This document shows, in pieces, positions 34,555 to 43,309 of a DNA stretch of 64,000 nucleotides; position 1 is the stretch's first letter; each line of letters begins with the position of its first letter. This DNA comes from Deltaproteobacteria bacterium (lineage in GTDB: Bacteria; Myxococcota_A; Polyangia; DRWM01; JAAZOP01). The position numbers were made by a program, and so were the translations under genes. The DNA is taken from the NCBI GenBank assembly GCA_016218765.1, contig JACRCZ010000086.1:33981-97980 (forward strand). Direction: 5' to 3'. The notes under the pieces were generated by a model. That model saw only the letters and a program-made list of their open reading frames with translations. It was not told where the DNA came from and did not search any database.

Positions 34555-35418
34555 TCAGACGGTGGGGCGGGTCAGCTCGACCAGCGCCCACTCGTCGATG
34601 CGGCGGACGGCGGACTTCCAGGAGTCGGGCCAGGCCTTGCGCACGCCGTCGGTCTCGTCGGCGAGCAGGCCGGCGAGCAGGGCGATGCCGCCCGGGGCCA
34701 GGCGCGAGGCGAGGACGGGCGCGATGGTGCGGTGGACGGGTGCGGAGAGGTTGGCCATCACGAGGCGCGTGGCTTCGGGGACGTCGTGCTTGTCGCCTTC
34801 GACGAAGCGCAGGGAGAGGTGCGCGTTGTTGGCGCGGGCGTTCTGCCGCGCTTCCTCGATCGCGCCGGGGTCGATATCGATGGCGATGACGGGCGCCAGG
34901 CCGAGCTTCAAGGCGGCGATGGCGAGGATCCCGCTGCCGGTGCCGAGGTCCGCGACGTTGCCGCGGGCCGGGAGCCGTGGGAGTACGTCCTCGAGCGCCT
35001 CGAGCACGAGCCGCGTGCTGGCGTGGGTGCCCGTGCCGAAGGCGTGACCCGGGGAGATCACGATCGGGACGCGGCCGGGAAAGCGGGTGGCCGAGGCCCA
35101 CGGGGGGAGGACGACCAGGCTGGTGCCGACCTCGATGGGCTGGAAGAACTTCTTCCAGGTCTCCGCCCAGTCCTCGACCTCGATCTCCTCCAGCGACCCG
35201 ACCTCGCAGCCCGGGACCTGCGCCGCGACGCGCGCCAGCTCTTCCAGGCCGTGGCGCGCCACCGCGTAGGCCCGCACGGTGATGCGGCCCTTCTCCGCGC
35301 CTTCGGGCGAATCGACGATCTCGATCCCTTCGTAGCCGGCCAGGTACAAGGCGCCGGAGAGCACGTCGAGCGAGGTGCCTGCGGAGCGGACCGAGAGGCG
35401 CCAGATCTGCTCGTTCAT
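34555..35418 (-). CDS. prmA: ribosomal protein L11 methyltransferase
   Basis: 287 residues from ATG 35418, overlapping the preceding gene's stop (TGATG). PrmA trimethylates L11. The SAM site is V-A-D-L-G-T-G-S-G-I-L-A-I-A; P-G-H-A-F-G-T-G-T-H and A-N-L-S-A (the N-P-P-Y-equivalent loop) follow. The N-terminal L11-binding domain (1-95) is present. Followed by rsmE. Confidence 0.93.
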   Translation of the reverse strand: MNEQIWRLSVRSAGTSLDVLSGALYLAGYEGIEIVDSPEGAEKGRITVRAYAVARHGLEELARVAAQVPGCEVGSLEEIEVEDWAETWKKFFQPIEVGTSLVVLPPWASATRFPGRVPIVISPGHAFGTGTHASTRLVLEALEDVLPRLPARGNVADLGTGSGILAIAALKLGLAPVIAIDIDPGAIEEARQNARANNAHLSLRFVEGDKHDVPEATRLVMANLSAPVHRTIAPVLASRLAPGGIALLAGLLADETDGVRKAWPDSWKSAVRRIDEWALVELTRPTV

Positions 35419-36305
35419 CACGGGCAGTCCACGCCGTCCTGGCACAGGATGACCGTCACCGTCGCCGGCCCGCCCGCGTCGTCACCGCCGTAGACGATGC
35501 CGACGGGGATGGCCACGGCCGCGGCGACGCCGACGCCGATCAGCGTCCAGAACCACCACGAGGACCAGATGCTCCCCTCACCCTCGCCGCGCACCGGCAC
35601 GCGCAGCGGAATGCGCTCGTCGCCGTTCCGTCCGACCACGCTGCCCCGCTCGTCGAGCGCCTCGAAGAAGTACTCGACGACGGGCGGGCCGATCTGGTCG
35701 CCCGGGATCGTGGCCCCGAAGCCCTGCGCGGCCGGCGCGGTCTCGACGCGCACGAAGCCGGTTTCGCCGGCGGGACGGTAGGCCAGGACGATGGCGCGGA
35801 CGCGATGGTCGGGGTCGTCGAGACGTACGGCGACGTCGAGACTCTCGCCCGACGGGGCCTCGGCGGGCAGGTCGTGGTCCAGCGTCGCCGGGTGCAGGAG
35901 CTGTTCCGGAGGCACCCAGCCCGGACGACCTTCGTCCTCCCACTGCTGGCGCACGCCTTCCAGGAACTGGACGTAGCCCGGGGCGAAGAGCGCGGGGTCG
36001 AGCTGGAACTCGGGCTGGATCGCGAGGAGCTGGCGGAACGCCTGCTGGGCGTCGTCCATGCGGCCGAGCACGAGGTAGTCCAGGGCGAGGAACTTGAAGA
36101 TGGCGATTTTCTGGTCGGGGACGTTCTCGGCGCGGACGAGCGCCCGCTGGAGGGTGTCGGCCGAGGTTTCGTACTCCATGTCGTTGTACTGGTTGATGCC
36201 GGCCTGGATGAGCGGGTTGTCCGGGAACTCCTGCGCGGCGGAGGGCGAGGCCACGACGGCGGGCAGGAGCAGGAAGACCGACGTGCACAACGACCGCAAG
36301 CTCAT
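35418..36305 (-). CDS. exported TPR-like protein with C-terminal membrane segment
   Basis: 295 residues from ATG 36305. GGGAGG is six bases upstream, whereas the ATG at 36311 abuts the Shine-Dalgarno and is unlikely. A signal peptide ends P-S-A-A-Q. Residues 28-120 look like tetratricopeptide helices (Q-Y-N-D-M-E-Y-E-T-S-A-D, A-L-D-Y-L-V-L-G-R-M-D-D-A-Q-Q-A-F). A beta-rich part follows, then a single hydrophobic helix with W-S-S-W-W-F-W near the end. Similar exported TPR proteins with a C-terminal membrane anchor are common in Myxococcota. Function unknown; it is translationally coupled to prmA. Confidence 0.78.
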   Translation of the reverse strand: MSLRSLCTSVFLLLPAVVASPSAAQEFPDNPLIQAGINQYNDMEYETSADTLQRALVRAENVPDQKIAIFKFLALDYLVLGRMDDAQQAFRQLLAIQPEFQLDPALFAPGYVQFLEGVRQQWEDEGRPGWVPPEQLLHPATLDHDLPAEAPSGESLDVAVRLDDPDHRVRAIVLAYRPAGETGFVRVETAPAAQGFGATIPGDQIGPPVVEYFFEALDERGSVVGRNGDERIPLRVPVRGEGEGSIWSSWWFWTLIGVGVAAAVAIPVGIVYGGDDAGGPATVTVILCQDGVDCP

Positions 36306-36343
36306 CGTCATCCTCCCAACAGCGGACCGTAGCCTAGCACAAG

Positions 36344-37663
36344 TCAGCGGGGCCGCGCGCGCAATCCCGCCAGCGCCTCGAACACGGGCGCCGCCTGCGA
36401 GCGCAGCGCGTCGACGACCGGCCGGCCGATGCGCTCGGCCGCTTTCGGGGCCCGTTGTTCGAGCGCCGCGTACAGCGCGGCCGCGGCGACGTAGCGTCCC
36501 GCCCGGAACAGGGCCTCGATCAACGCGGACTCCACCGCGTCCGGGGAGGCGCCGAGCGCCCGGGCGCGCCGCAGATGCGCAATGGCCTCGGCCTCGCGCC
36601 CGGTGCGGACGAGCTGCTCGCCGAGCGCCAGATGCAGGTGCTGGACGCCGGGCGCGCCGGGGAAGACCTGCACGCCGAGGCGCAGCACTTCCTCGCCGTA
36701 GCGCCCCTGTTCGGGCTCCGCCGCCAGGTGCGCCCGGCCGAGCAGGGCGAGGCCCTCGCAGACGAGTCCGAGGACGTTGCGATCGGGGGCGGAGCGCGAG
36801 GGCTGGCGGCCGTAGTCCAGGACGAAGCGCAGCAGCCCGCCGAGGAGATCGCAGGTGCGCGCGGGGTCGCTGGGGAGCGCCTCGGCCGCCCGCCGGATCA
36901 GCGCGGCGTCGATGCCGCCGAGCGGGTCGAGATACCGGCTCCACTCGTCCTCGACGTCCGCGCGCAGGCGCGTGACGAGCGTCTCCAGCGTGACGGCGAC
37001 CGGCTGGTCGGAGTGCAGGGCGTCGAGGTGCACGTGCGCCAGTTTGCGCGGCGCCTCGCCGAAGTAGACCCACTGCAGCGACCAGTCGAAGAGCGCGGCG
37101 AGCAGGATGTGGCGGCTGCCCAGGAGCCCGATCACGCGGTCGCGGTCCAGCGGCAGCTCGTAGGGCCCCAGCTCCGGCTCGTCCTCCAGGATCGCCGCCA
37201 CGATGCGCCGCTTGAACTCGCGCAGCGGCAGCGACTCGGGCTTGCCGTCCCCCAGCGAGAAGCCGACGCGGCTGTGCTGGAAGTCGTCCGGCAACACCTC
37301 GATGCTCGAGACCTGGACCCCCAGGAGCGTGGACATGCCGAAGAAGGTCCGCCCCAGGATGTCGCAGACTTCGCGAAATCCCGCGACACCCGTACCGAGC
37401 CGGTCGAGCCACCCGTCCGCCCGGACCTCGTCCAGCGGATAGGCGAGCCCCAGATCCGCAAGCACCGCAAGACCCCGCGCCCGCTCCGAGCCGACCAGCA
37501 GCCCCCGCGAAAGCGCTTCGACGATGGATGGGGCGACCAGCGGCGAGCGCACGCCGACACAGAGGTCGAGGCCCTCGGTGATGTCCTCGCCGCGCCCTTC
37601 CAACAGCAACTGGCGAATCCGCGCGACGTCCTTCTTGGAAGGACCACCCATCACGGTCACCAT
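36344..37663 (-). CDS. hypothetical protein with C-terminal TPR-like repeats
   Basis: A 439-residue soluble protein; ATG 37651 is an alternative start. The first 230 residues are unrecognised. They include G-V-Q-V-S-S-I-E-V-L-P-D-D-F and E-F-K-R-R-I-V, and could be a globular regulatory domain. Residues 300-420 are helical, with repeated A-L-L-G-R-A and L-V-R-T-G-R-E-A-E-A-I-A-H-L-R-R-A patterns, as in TPR proteins. No signal peptide. It lies 38 bp upstream of the exported TPR gene. Function not assigned. Confidence 0.7.
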   Translation of the reverse strand: MVTVMGGPSKKDVARIRQLLLEGRGEDITEGLDLCVGVRSPLVAPSIVEALSRGLLVGSERARGLAVLADLGLAYPLDEVRADGWLDRLGTGVAGFREVCDILGRTFFGMSTLLGVQVSSIEVLPDDFQHSRVGFSLGDGKPESLPLREFKRRIVAAILEDEPELGPYELPLDRDRVIGLLGSRHILLAALFDWSLQWVYFGEAPRKLAHVHLDALHSDQPVAVTLETLVTRLRADVEDEWSRYLDPLGGIDAALIRRAAEALPSDPARTCDLLGGLLRFVLDYGRQPSRSAPDRNVLGLVCEGLALLGRAHLAAEPEQGRYGEEVLRLGVQVFPGAPGVQHLHLALGEQLVRTGREAEAIAHLRRARALGASPDAVESALIEALFRAGRYVAAAALYAALEQRAPKAAERIGRPVVDALRSQAAPVFEALAGLRARPR

Positions 37664-37765
37664 ACCACATTTCCCGCCCTTGCCCCTCGCAGGACGGGTC
37701 CGCTAAGCTCCGGCCGCGTCGGGAGGCCGCAACGTCCGTCCGCGCCCTCCCCAAGGAGACGACCG

Positions 37766-38467
37766 ATGAGCATCCTCAAGCGCATGGGCCGCGTGATCTC
37801 CTCCAACGTGTCGTCCCTCCTGGACAAGGTGGAGAACCCCGCCAAGCTCGCGGACCTGGCCCTGGCCGACATGGACAAGGCCCTGCGGCAAGGCAAACGC
37901 TCCCTGACCGAAGTGCGCGGCGACGCGAAGCTCCACGAGAACAAGGCCAAACTGCTGCGCCAGGAGGCCGACGGCTGGTACCAGAAGGCCACCGTCGCCC
38001 TCAAGTCCGGCCAGGAGACGTTGGCTCGCGACGCCCTGGCCAAGCGCCACCGGCTCCTCACCGAGGCGGTCGCCGAAGACGAGGCGATCAAGGAAGCGAA
38101 GGAAGAGGAACAGGAGCTGATCCGCCAGCTCGCGCGCCTCCAGATCGAACGCGACACCTTCGCCGCCCGCAAGGGCACCCTCGTCACCCAGGCCGAGCTG
38201 AGCCGTTCGTCGGGCAAGGGGCTGGCCGGCAAGCTGGGCGCCACCGGCAAGGGCCCGACGCCGCTCGAGCGCTACGAGGAGATCGAGAAGAAGGTTGACG
38301 CGATCGAAGCCGAGCGGGAGATCGATGAGATGCTCGGCGTGGGCAAGGATGCCGAGCTCGAGGGTCGCTTCCGGCAGATGGAAGCGGGTCCGGGGGTGGA
38401 CGACGAGCTGGCCGCGCTCAAGGCGCGCCTTGCCGGGGACCCCAAAGGCGGCAAGCCGCCGTCGTGA
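37766..38467 (+). CDS. pspA: PspA/IM30 family membrane-stress protein
   Basis: 233 residues from ATG 37766, with AAGGAGA upstream. It is long and almost wholly helical. The N-terminus is an amphipathic membrane-binding helix (M-S-I-L-K-R-M-G-R-V-I-S-S-N-V-S-S-L-L). Charged coiled coils follow to about residue 150 and again at 180-210. The family forms ESCRT-III-like rods that protect or remodel the inner membrane. It stands alone here, with no pspF or pspBC in view. Confidence 0.88.
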   Translation: MSILKRMGRVISSNVSSLLDKVENPAKLADLALADMDKALRQGKRSLTEVRGDAKLHENKAKLLRQEADGWYQKATVALKSGQETLARDALAKRHRLLTEAVAEDEAIKEAKEEEQELIRQLARLQIERDTFAARKGTLVTQAELSRSSGKGLAGKLGATGKGPTPLERYEEIEKKVDAIEAEREIDEMLGVGKDAELEGRFRQMEAGPGVDDELAALKARLAGDPKGGKPPS

Positions 38468-38784
38468 CCTGATCCATGTCTCAGTCTCAGCATCAGGTTC
38501 ATCCTTGAAAGAGACGCATTGCATCGATGCAACCGACGTAACATGCCTGGATCACAGCAGTACATCGGGAATTTGCGGCACGGACGGGGGCAGAAAGCGA
38601 CAGGTTGTAAGATCCATTAACGGAGCGTCCCTCAGCGTTGAAGTTCATGATATGACCGCATGTCCAGCCCATAAGTACACAAATGTAATAGTCTATCGGT
38701 GGATGATGTTCGAGGTGCGCTGGTCGACATGCGGGCTTGGCCTGACTTGGCATCCATCTCGCATTGACTGTGTTCGGTTTCGAT

Positions 38785-38837
38785 GTAGGGCCCGTGCTAT
38801 CGCGGTCTCCCCCCCCAGCGTGTAGCGCGGGCCCTAC
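38785..38837. other. long inverted repeat (hairpin)
   Basis: Ten perfect pairs (GTAGGGCCCG with CGGGCCCTAC), then a T-G wobble and four more pairs (GCTA/TAGC). The loop holds an eight-C run. It is too far from pspA (about 318 bp past its stop) to be its simple terminator and lacks a T-run on either side. Confidence 0.65.
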
Positions 38838-38929
38838 CCGTTCCCACCGCCCAAATACCCGTCCGGGTGAAGGGCGACTGACAACCCACCCGTTCCTTTC
38901 CTGCCTGGCCTCCCTAACCAGGAGGTCGC

Positions 38930-38955
38930 TGCCCGGTGCAAATGGGCACCGGGCA
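38930..38955. other. 10-bp stem, 6-nt loop hairpin upstream of nadD
   Basis: TGCCCGGTGC AAATGG GCACCGGGCA, all ten pairs matched. It ends 68 bp before the nadD start. It could be a terminator-like or regulatory RNA structure; no T-run follows. Confidence 0.65.
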
Positions 38956-39023
38956 GGTCTATCGATCCGCCCGCGGTCCCCCTTCCGTGGCGCCAATCGC
39001 CGGCGCGTGTTACCGTCGGCCCC

Positions 39024-39590
39024 GTGACCAGCGTTCCCCGGCCGACCTGGGGTCTGTTCGGCGGTGCCTTCGACCCGCCGCACCTCGGGCATCTCGCGGT
39101 CGCCGCGGTGGCGCTGGCGACCGGTCCTCTCGACCGCCTCCTCGTCGTTCCGTGCTTCGCCCATCCCCTGGGCAAGCGCATGGCCCCCTGGGACGACCGT
39201 CTGGCCCTGTGCCGTCTCGCTTTTTCCCATCTGGCGCGGGTCGAGCTGTCGGACATCGAGTCCCGGCTGCCGGCGCCCAGCCTGACGCTTCGGACGGTCG
39301 AGGCGTTGGCGGCGCGGCATCCCGGGGTGACCTGGCGGCTGGTCGTCGGCTCCGACGCGCTGGCCGACCGGTCGCAGTGGCACCGTTTCGACGACATCGT
39401 GCGTCTGGCCGAGCCGCTGGTCGTCGGCCGTGCCGGCCACGAGGCGGGAGCGGACGTTTTTGCGGTTCCGGACGTGAGCAGCAGTGCGATCCGGTCGCGG
39501 CTGGCGGGCGGTCTCGACGTCCGCGGCTGGTTGGACCCCGCCGTCCTGCGTTACGCCCTGGAGCGCGGCCTCTACTCCGCGCGGTCCTGA
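39024..39590 (+). CDS. nadD: nicotinate-nucleotide adenylyltransferase
   Basis: 188 residues from GTG 39024. It adenylylates nicotinate mononucleotide in NAD synthesis. F-G-G-A-F-D-P-P-H-L-G-H near the start carries the nucleotidyltransferase H-x-G-H motif. The C-terminal V-S-S-S-A-I-R-S-R-L is the I-S-S-T-x-I-R equivalent. L-V-V-G-S-D-A-L lies in the middle. Its 3' end overlaps the convergent Ser/Thr kinase gene by 19 bp. Confidence 0.93.
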   Translation: MTSVPRPTWGLFGGAFDPPHLGHLAVAAVALATGPLDRLLVVPCFAHPLGKRMAPWDDRLALCRLAFSHLARVELSDIESRLPAPSLTLRTVEALAARHPGVTWRLVVGSDALADRSQWHRFDDIVRLAEPLVVGRAGHEAGADVFAVPDVSSSAIRSRLAGGLDVRGWLDPAVLRYALERGLYSARS

Positions 39591-40735
39591 GATTTCCGCC
39601 GGTCGATGCCTCCGGGCGGTCCGTCGCCGCCGCGGCCCGCGCCGAGCCTTGGCGGGGCGATCAGGTCGACTCCCCGTTCCCGCTCGCGGCGCACGGCCAG
39701 CGTCTCCCCGCCGAAGTGCTCGCGTAGGAACTCGGCGAAGCGGACCGGGCTGACGATGATGTCGTGTCCCAGGATGATGTCGCGGATCCCGTCGTGCAGC
39801 TCTTCGGAGGTCTGGAACCGGCGGGCGGGTTCGAAGGCGAGGGCGCGGTCGAGGAGCGTCTGGGCGGTGTCTTCCCACGGCCGTCCCCGGCGCGGCAGCG
39901 GCGGGATTTCCGCCTGCTGGGCCAGGCGCAGGGTGTCCATGTCGTTGCCGCCCTTGTACAGGCGCCGTCCGGCCAGGAGCTCCCACACGAGGATGCCGAA
40001 GGCGAAAATGTCGGCGCGGGCGTCGACCTCCTCGGCCCGTGCCTGCTCCGGGGACATGTAGGCGAACTTGCCGCGCAGCATCCCCGCGTCGCGGGCCACT
40101 TCGTCCGCCCGCACGCCGTCCGCCGCGGCCCGGGCGATCCCGAAGTCGCACAGCTTGACCTCGCCCTCGAACGACACCAGCACGTTCGTCGGCGAGAGGT
40201 CGCGGTGCACGATGCCCAGCGGCCGGCCGTTCTCGTCGCGCGCCCGGTGCGCGTGCGCCAGTGCCCGGCTGGCCTCCTCCAGGATGAGGAACGCGAACTC
40301 CGTCGGGAACGGGATCTTCCGCCGCGTGCACCGCCGCAGCAGATCGTGCAGGTCGAGCCCCTCGACGTACTCCATGTCGATGTGCAGCCTGCCGTCCGTC
40401 CGCCCTAGGCCGACGACCTGGACGATGTTGGCGTGGCGCAGCGTCGCGCACAGCTTCGCCTCGGCGACGAGCATCCGTCCGAACCGCTCGTCCGAGGACA
40501 GATGCGCCAGCATGCGCTTGACGGCGACGGTCCGCGGCTGGCCGAGCGCGGTGAACGTGCGGCCGAGGAAGATTTCGGCCATGCCGCCGCGCCCGATCAG
40601 GTCGTAGAGCACGTAGGGTCCGAAGCGCTGGGGCAGCGGCACGCCGTCCGCGTCGCGGACCACCCCGTTGAGCGGCGCGGGCAGCGCGCTTGCCGGCTCG
40701 GCCGCCGCGGCGCCCGCGAGGTCCGCTTCAGGCAC
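39572..40735 (-). CDS. serine/threonine protein kinase
   Basis: 387 residues from GTG 40735, overlapping the end of the Clp-like gene by 8 bp (GTGCCTGA). Kinase features: G-R-G-G-M-A-E glycine loop at about 48-54, catalytic Lys 73 in A-V-K-R-M, H-R-D-L-S-P-T-N (the myxobacterial form), C-D-F-G, and M-S-P-E-Q in the activation segment. A regulatory C-terminal tail of about 100 residues lacks a transmembrane helix or sensor, so it is probably cytoplasmic. Coupling with the Clp-like ATPase suggests it phosphorylates it or acts in the same process. Confidence 0.9.
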   Translation of the reverse strand: MPEADLAGAAAAEPASALPAPLNGVVRDADGVPLPQRFGPYVLYDLIGRGGMAEIFLGRTFTALGQPRTVAVKRMLAHLSSDERFGRMLVAEAKLCATLRHANIVQVVGLGRTDGRLHIDMEYVEGLDLHDLLRRCTRRKIPFPTEFAFLILEEASRALAHAHRARDENGRPLGIVHRDLSPTNVLVSFEGEVKLCDFGIARAAADGVRADEVARDAGMLRGKFAYMSPEQARAEEVDARADIFAFGILVWELLAGRRLYKGGNDMDTLRLAQQAEIPPLPRRGRPWEDTAQTLLDRALAFEPARRFQTSEELHDGIRDIILGHDIIVSPVRFAEFLREHFGGETLAVRRERERGVDLIAPPRLGAGRGGDGPPGGIDRRKSQDRAE

Positions 40736-43163
40736 AGGCCGCCTCCCCCGTCGCCGGCTCCTGGACGACGGCCACGTCGCCGCCCTGGACGACGATGCGC
40801 AGGCGCGCGCCCGGGGCGAGGCCGGGGCGCAGCAGCGCACGCGCCAGCGGCGCCTCGACCAGGCGCTGGATCGCGCGCCGCATCGGCCGCGCGCCCATCG
40901 CGGGGTCGTAGCCGCCCGACGCCAGGAGGTGTTCCACCAGACCCTCGCCCGCCTCCACCGTCACGCCGCGCCCGTCCGCCGCCGCCGCGCACGTCGCGGC
41001 GAGCAGCAGCTCCGCGATGCGCCGGACCTCGGCGGCGAGGAGCGGCTGGAAGACCAGCGTCTCGTCGATGCGGTTCCACAGCTCCGGCGGCAGCGCCCGG
41101 CGAGCCGCCGCCAGCACCTGCGCCGCGGCCGGGGTCGTGTCGGTCCGCCCGAACCCCACGGCCTTGCGTTCGACGAACAGCTCCGACCCGAGGTTGCTCG
41201 TCAGCACGACGACCGTGTTGCGGAAGTCGACCGTCTGGCCGCGGCCGTCCGTCAGCCTGCCGTCTTCCAGCACCTGCAGCAGCAGCCGGTGCACGTCCGG
41301 GTGCGCCTTCTCGAACTCGTCGAACAGCACGACCTGGTACGGCCGGCGGCGCAGCGCGTCGGCCAGCATCCCGCCCGCCTCGAACCCGACGTACCCGGGC
41401 GGCGCGCCGACGAGCCGCGCCACCGAGTGGGGCTCGGCGTACTCCGACATGTCCAGGCGCAGCAGGCTCTCGCGTCCCGGGAAGAGGGACTCGGCCACGG
41501 CCCGGGCGGTCTCGGTCTTGCCGACGCCGGTGGGTCCGAGGAACAGGAACGACCCGATGGGGCGGGGGCCGCGGAAGCCGGCCGCGTTGCGGCGCAGCAC
41601 GTCCGACAGCCTGGCGAGGGCCTCCCTGTGCCCGACGATGCGGCGGCCCAGCTCGTCTTCCAGGGCCAGCAGGCGCTGGCCGTCGGTCGCCAGGAGCCGC
41701 TCCCGCGGCACGCCCACCAGCTCGGCCGCGACGGTCGCGATCTCCGCAGCGCCTGCCGCCGGTCGTCCGGCGCGGCGTGCGCGCGCGGCGCCGACGTCCA
41801 GGAGCTGGAGCGCCTTGTCGGGCAGGGCCCGGCCGACGACGTAACGCCGCGCGATGCGCACGGCCGCCTCGATCGCCTCGGGCGCGATCTCCACGCCGTG
41901 GTGCGCGCCGTAGCGCGGCGAGACGGCGGCGAGCATCGCGGTCGCGGCGGCGTCGTCCGGCTCGCCCACGTCGACGGGCGTGAGGCAGCGCACCAGCCCC
42001 GGCGCGGAGCGCAGAGCCCGTTCCCACGTCGCGGGGTCGGACTCGGCCAGCACGGCCAGCGCGCGGGACTCCAGCGCCTCCCGCAGTGCCGCCTCGGCCC
42101 CCTCCCCGGCGTCTGCCACCGCGCGGGCGAAGGGCCCCAGGTCGCCCACCGCCAGCACCACCCGTTCGCCCAGCGCCGCCGCCTCGGCGGCGATCCGCCG
42201 CACGCCTTCCGCGGCGGCTCCGCGTCCGCCGGCCCCGGCCAGCGCGTCCGCGGGGACCTCGAGCAGTGCGATCCCGGCCTCCGGGTCCGCGGCGAGGCGC
42301 TGCGCCAGCGCGTGCACGATCGCCGTCTTCCCCACGCCGCTCGGCCCGACCAGGCACGGCGACGACGAGCGTCGCTTGCCGAGGACGTCCAGCAGGCGAT
42401 CGACCAGCTCGTCGCGCGCCACGGCCGGATCCAGCTCCGCCGCGGCCGCCGCCCGCCGCAGGTCGCGCGTGTGCGCCGCGAGCCACGGTCCGGGCTTCGC
42501 GCGGGCCGACGGGACCTGCCTCGCCGGCCGGGCCGGCGCGGGGCGAGGGGCCGCGGCCGGAACCGCACGCCGTGCCGGCATCGCGACGGGCCGCGTTTCC
42601 GCGGCCCGGCCGTCGGGCGCCGGGGGAAGGGGAATCCGCTCCGCCGGCTTCTCGACCCGTTCGCCGGTGCGCCGTACCGCCGTGGACGGCCCGCCCCCGG
42701 AGGGGCGTGCCGGACGTCCCGCGGCCGGCGGCGCCACGCCCGGCTCCCGCGCTCGCGAGCGCCAGCGTGGCGCGCCCGACAGGTAGCCGTGCACGGCTCC
42801 CGAAAGGTGATCAATCTCGATTCCGCTGGCTGCGAGCACCCTGTGCGCGGCGCTCTCCGGCATCCGGAGCAGGGCGGCCAGCAGATGGATCGCCCCCGTG
42901 CTGCGGGCGCGCAGCGAACGAGCCAGTCGCCCGGCGGAGGCCTCCGCCTGCTCCAGCACCGAGGCCGGTTCCGCGGACAGCGTCGCCCGCAACCGGACCC
43001 ACGTCCCATCGATGCCGTGCGTCGCCAGCAGCCGCTGCGCCGGGCCGGGCTCCGCGGCCAGCACCGCCAGGACGTGGATCGAGCTCAAGCGCTCGCCCCG
43101 CGTGCGCGCCAGCCCGCGGGCCGTGGCCCAAGTGTCGTGCGTCTCGGCCCCTGAATCCGCCAT
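40728..43163 (-). CDS. Clp/HSP100-like AAA+ ATPase with degenerate first AAA+ module
   Basis: 811 residues from ATG 43163, the best of two duplicated M-A-D-S starts (the other is 43223). Clp N-domain repeats span about 5-130, then a Pro/Ala/Arg linker (131-225). D1 has Walker A G-P-S-G-V-G-K-T (273-280), but its Walker B reads V-V-L-A-V-G-D, lacking the D-E pair, and the aromatic pore residue is missing. D2 is intact: Walker A G-P-T-G-V-G-K-T (543-550), pore G-Y-V-G (590-593), Walker B V-V-L-F-D-E (611-616). There is no ClpB middle domain, so it is ClpA/ClpC-like. Probable unfoldase powered by D2. Confidence 0.88.
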   Translation of the reverse strand: MADSGAETHDTWATARGLARTRGERLSSIHVLAVLAAEPGPAQRLLATHGIDGTWVRLRATLSAEPASVLEQAEASAGRLARSLRARSTGAIHLLAALLRMPESAAHRVLAASGIEIDHLSGAVHGYLSGAPRWRSRAREPGVAPPAAGRPARPSGGGPSTAVRRTGERVEKPAERIPLPPAPDGRAAETRPVAMPARRAVPAAAPRPAPARPARQVPSARAKPGPWLAAHTRDLRRAAAAAELDPAVARDELVDRLLDVLGKRRSSSPCLVGPSGVGKTAIVHALAQRLAADPEAGIALLEVPADALAGAGGRGAAAEGVRRIAAEAAALGERVVLAVGDLGPFARAVADAGEGAEAALREALESRALAVLAESDPATWERALRSAPGLVRCLTPVDVGEPDDAAATAMLAAVSPRYGAHHGVEIAPEAIEAAVRIARRYVVGRALPDKALQLLDVGAARARRAGRPAAGAAEIATVAAELVGVPRERLLATDGQRLLALEDELGRRIVGHREALARLSDVLRRNAAGFRGPRPIGSFLFLGPTGVGKTETARAVAESLFPGRESLLRLDMSEYAEPHSVARLVGAPPGYVGFEAGGMLADALRRRPYQVVLFDEFEKAHPDVHRLLLQVLEDGRLTDGRGQTVDFRNTVVVLTSNLGSELFVERKAVGFGRTDTTPAAAQVLAAARRALPPELWNRIDETLVFQPLLAAEVRRIAELLLAATCAAAADGRGVTVEAGEGLVEHLLASGGYDPAMGARPMRRAIQRLVEAPLARALLRPGLAPGARLRIVVQGGDVAVVQEPATGEAACA

Positions 43164-43309
43164 GTGTCGCCGCGCGATCCCCTCCGGCCGGGCTCCGACC
43201 CGACCGCGGGCCGAATCTGCCATGCGCCACCGGGCCGGTCCAATTACCGAAAACGGCCCGCCGGCGCTCCGCCATGTCGCGCGGCCCGCGTTTCGGCTAC
43301 CATACACTC

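Larger units (their letters stand above)
38468..39023. other. gene-free stretch with lower GC and several hairpins
   Basis: 556 bp between pspA and nadD with no convincing reading frame. Its first 300 bases are clearly less GC-rich than the rest of the window. Symmetric elements: TTGCATCGATGCAA (38519-38532, perfect palindrome), a stem GTAGGGCCCG/CGGGCCCTAC (38785-38837) and a stem TGCCCGGTGC/GCACCGGGCA (38930-38955). No known RNA class was recognised. Confidence 0.6.

Noticed and set aside
38499..40451. Minus-strand frame running from the kinase region into the gene-free stretch
   Set aside because: It is the wrong frame of the kinase gene and crosses nadD antisense; the part in the gene-free stretch has no domain features.
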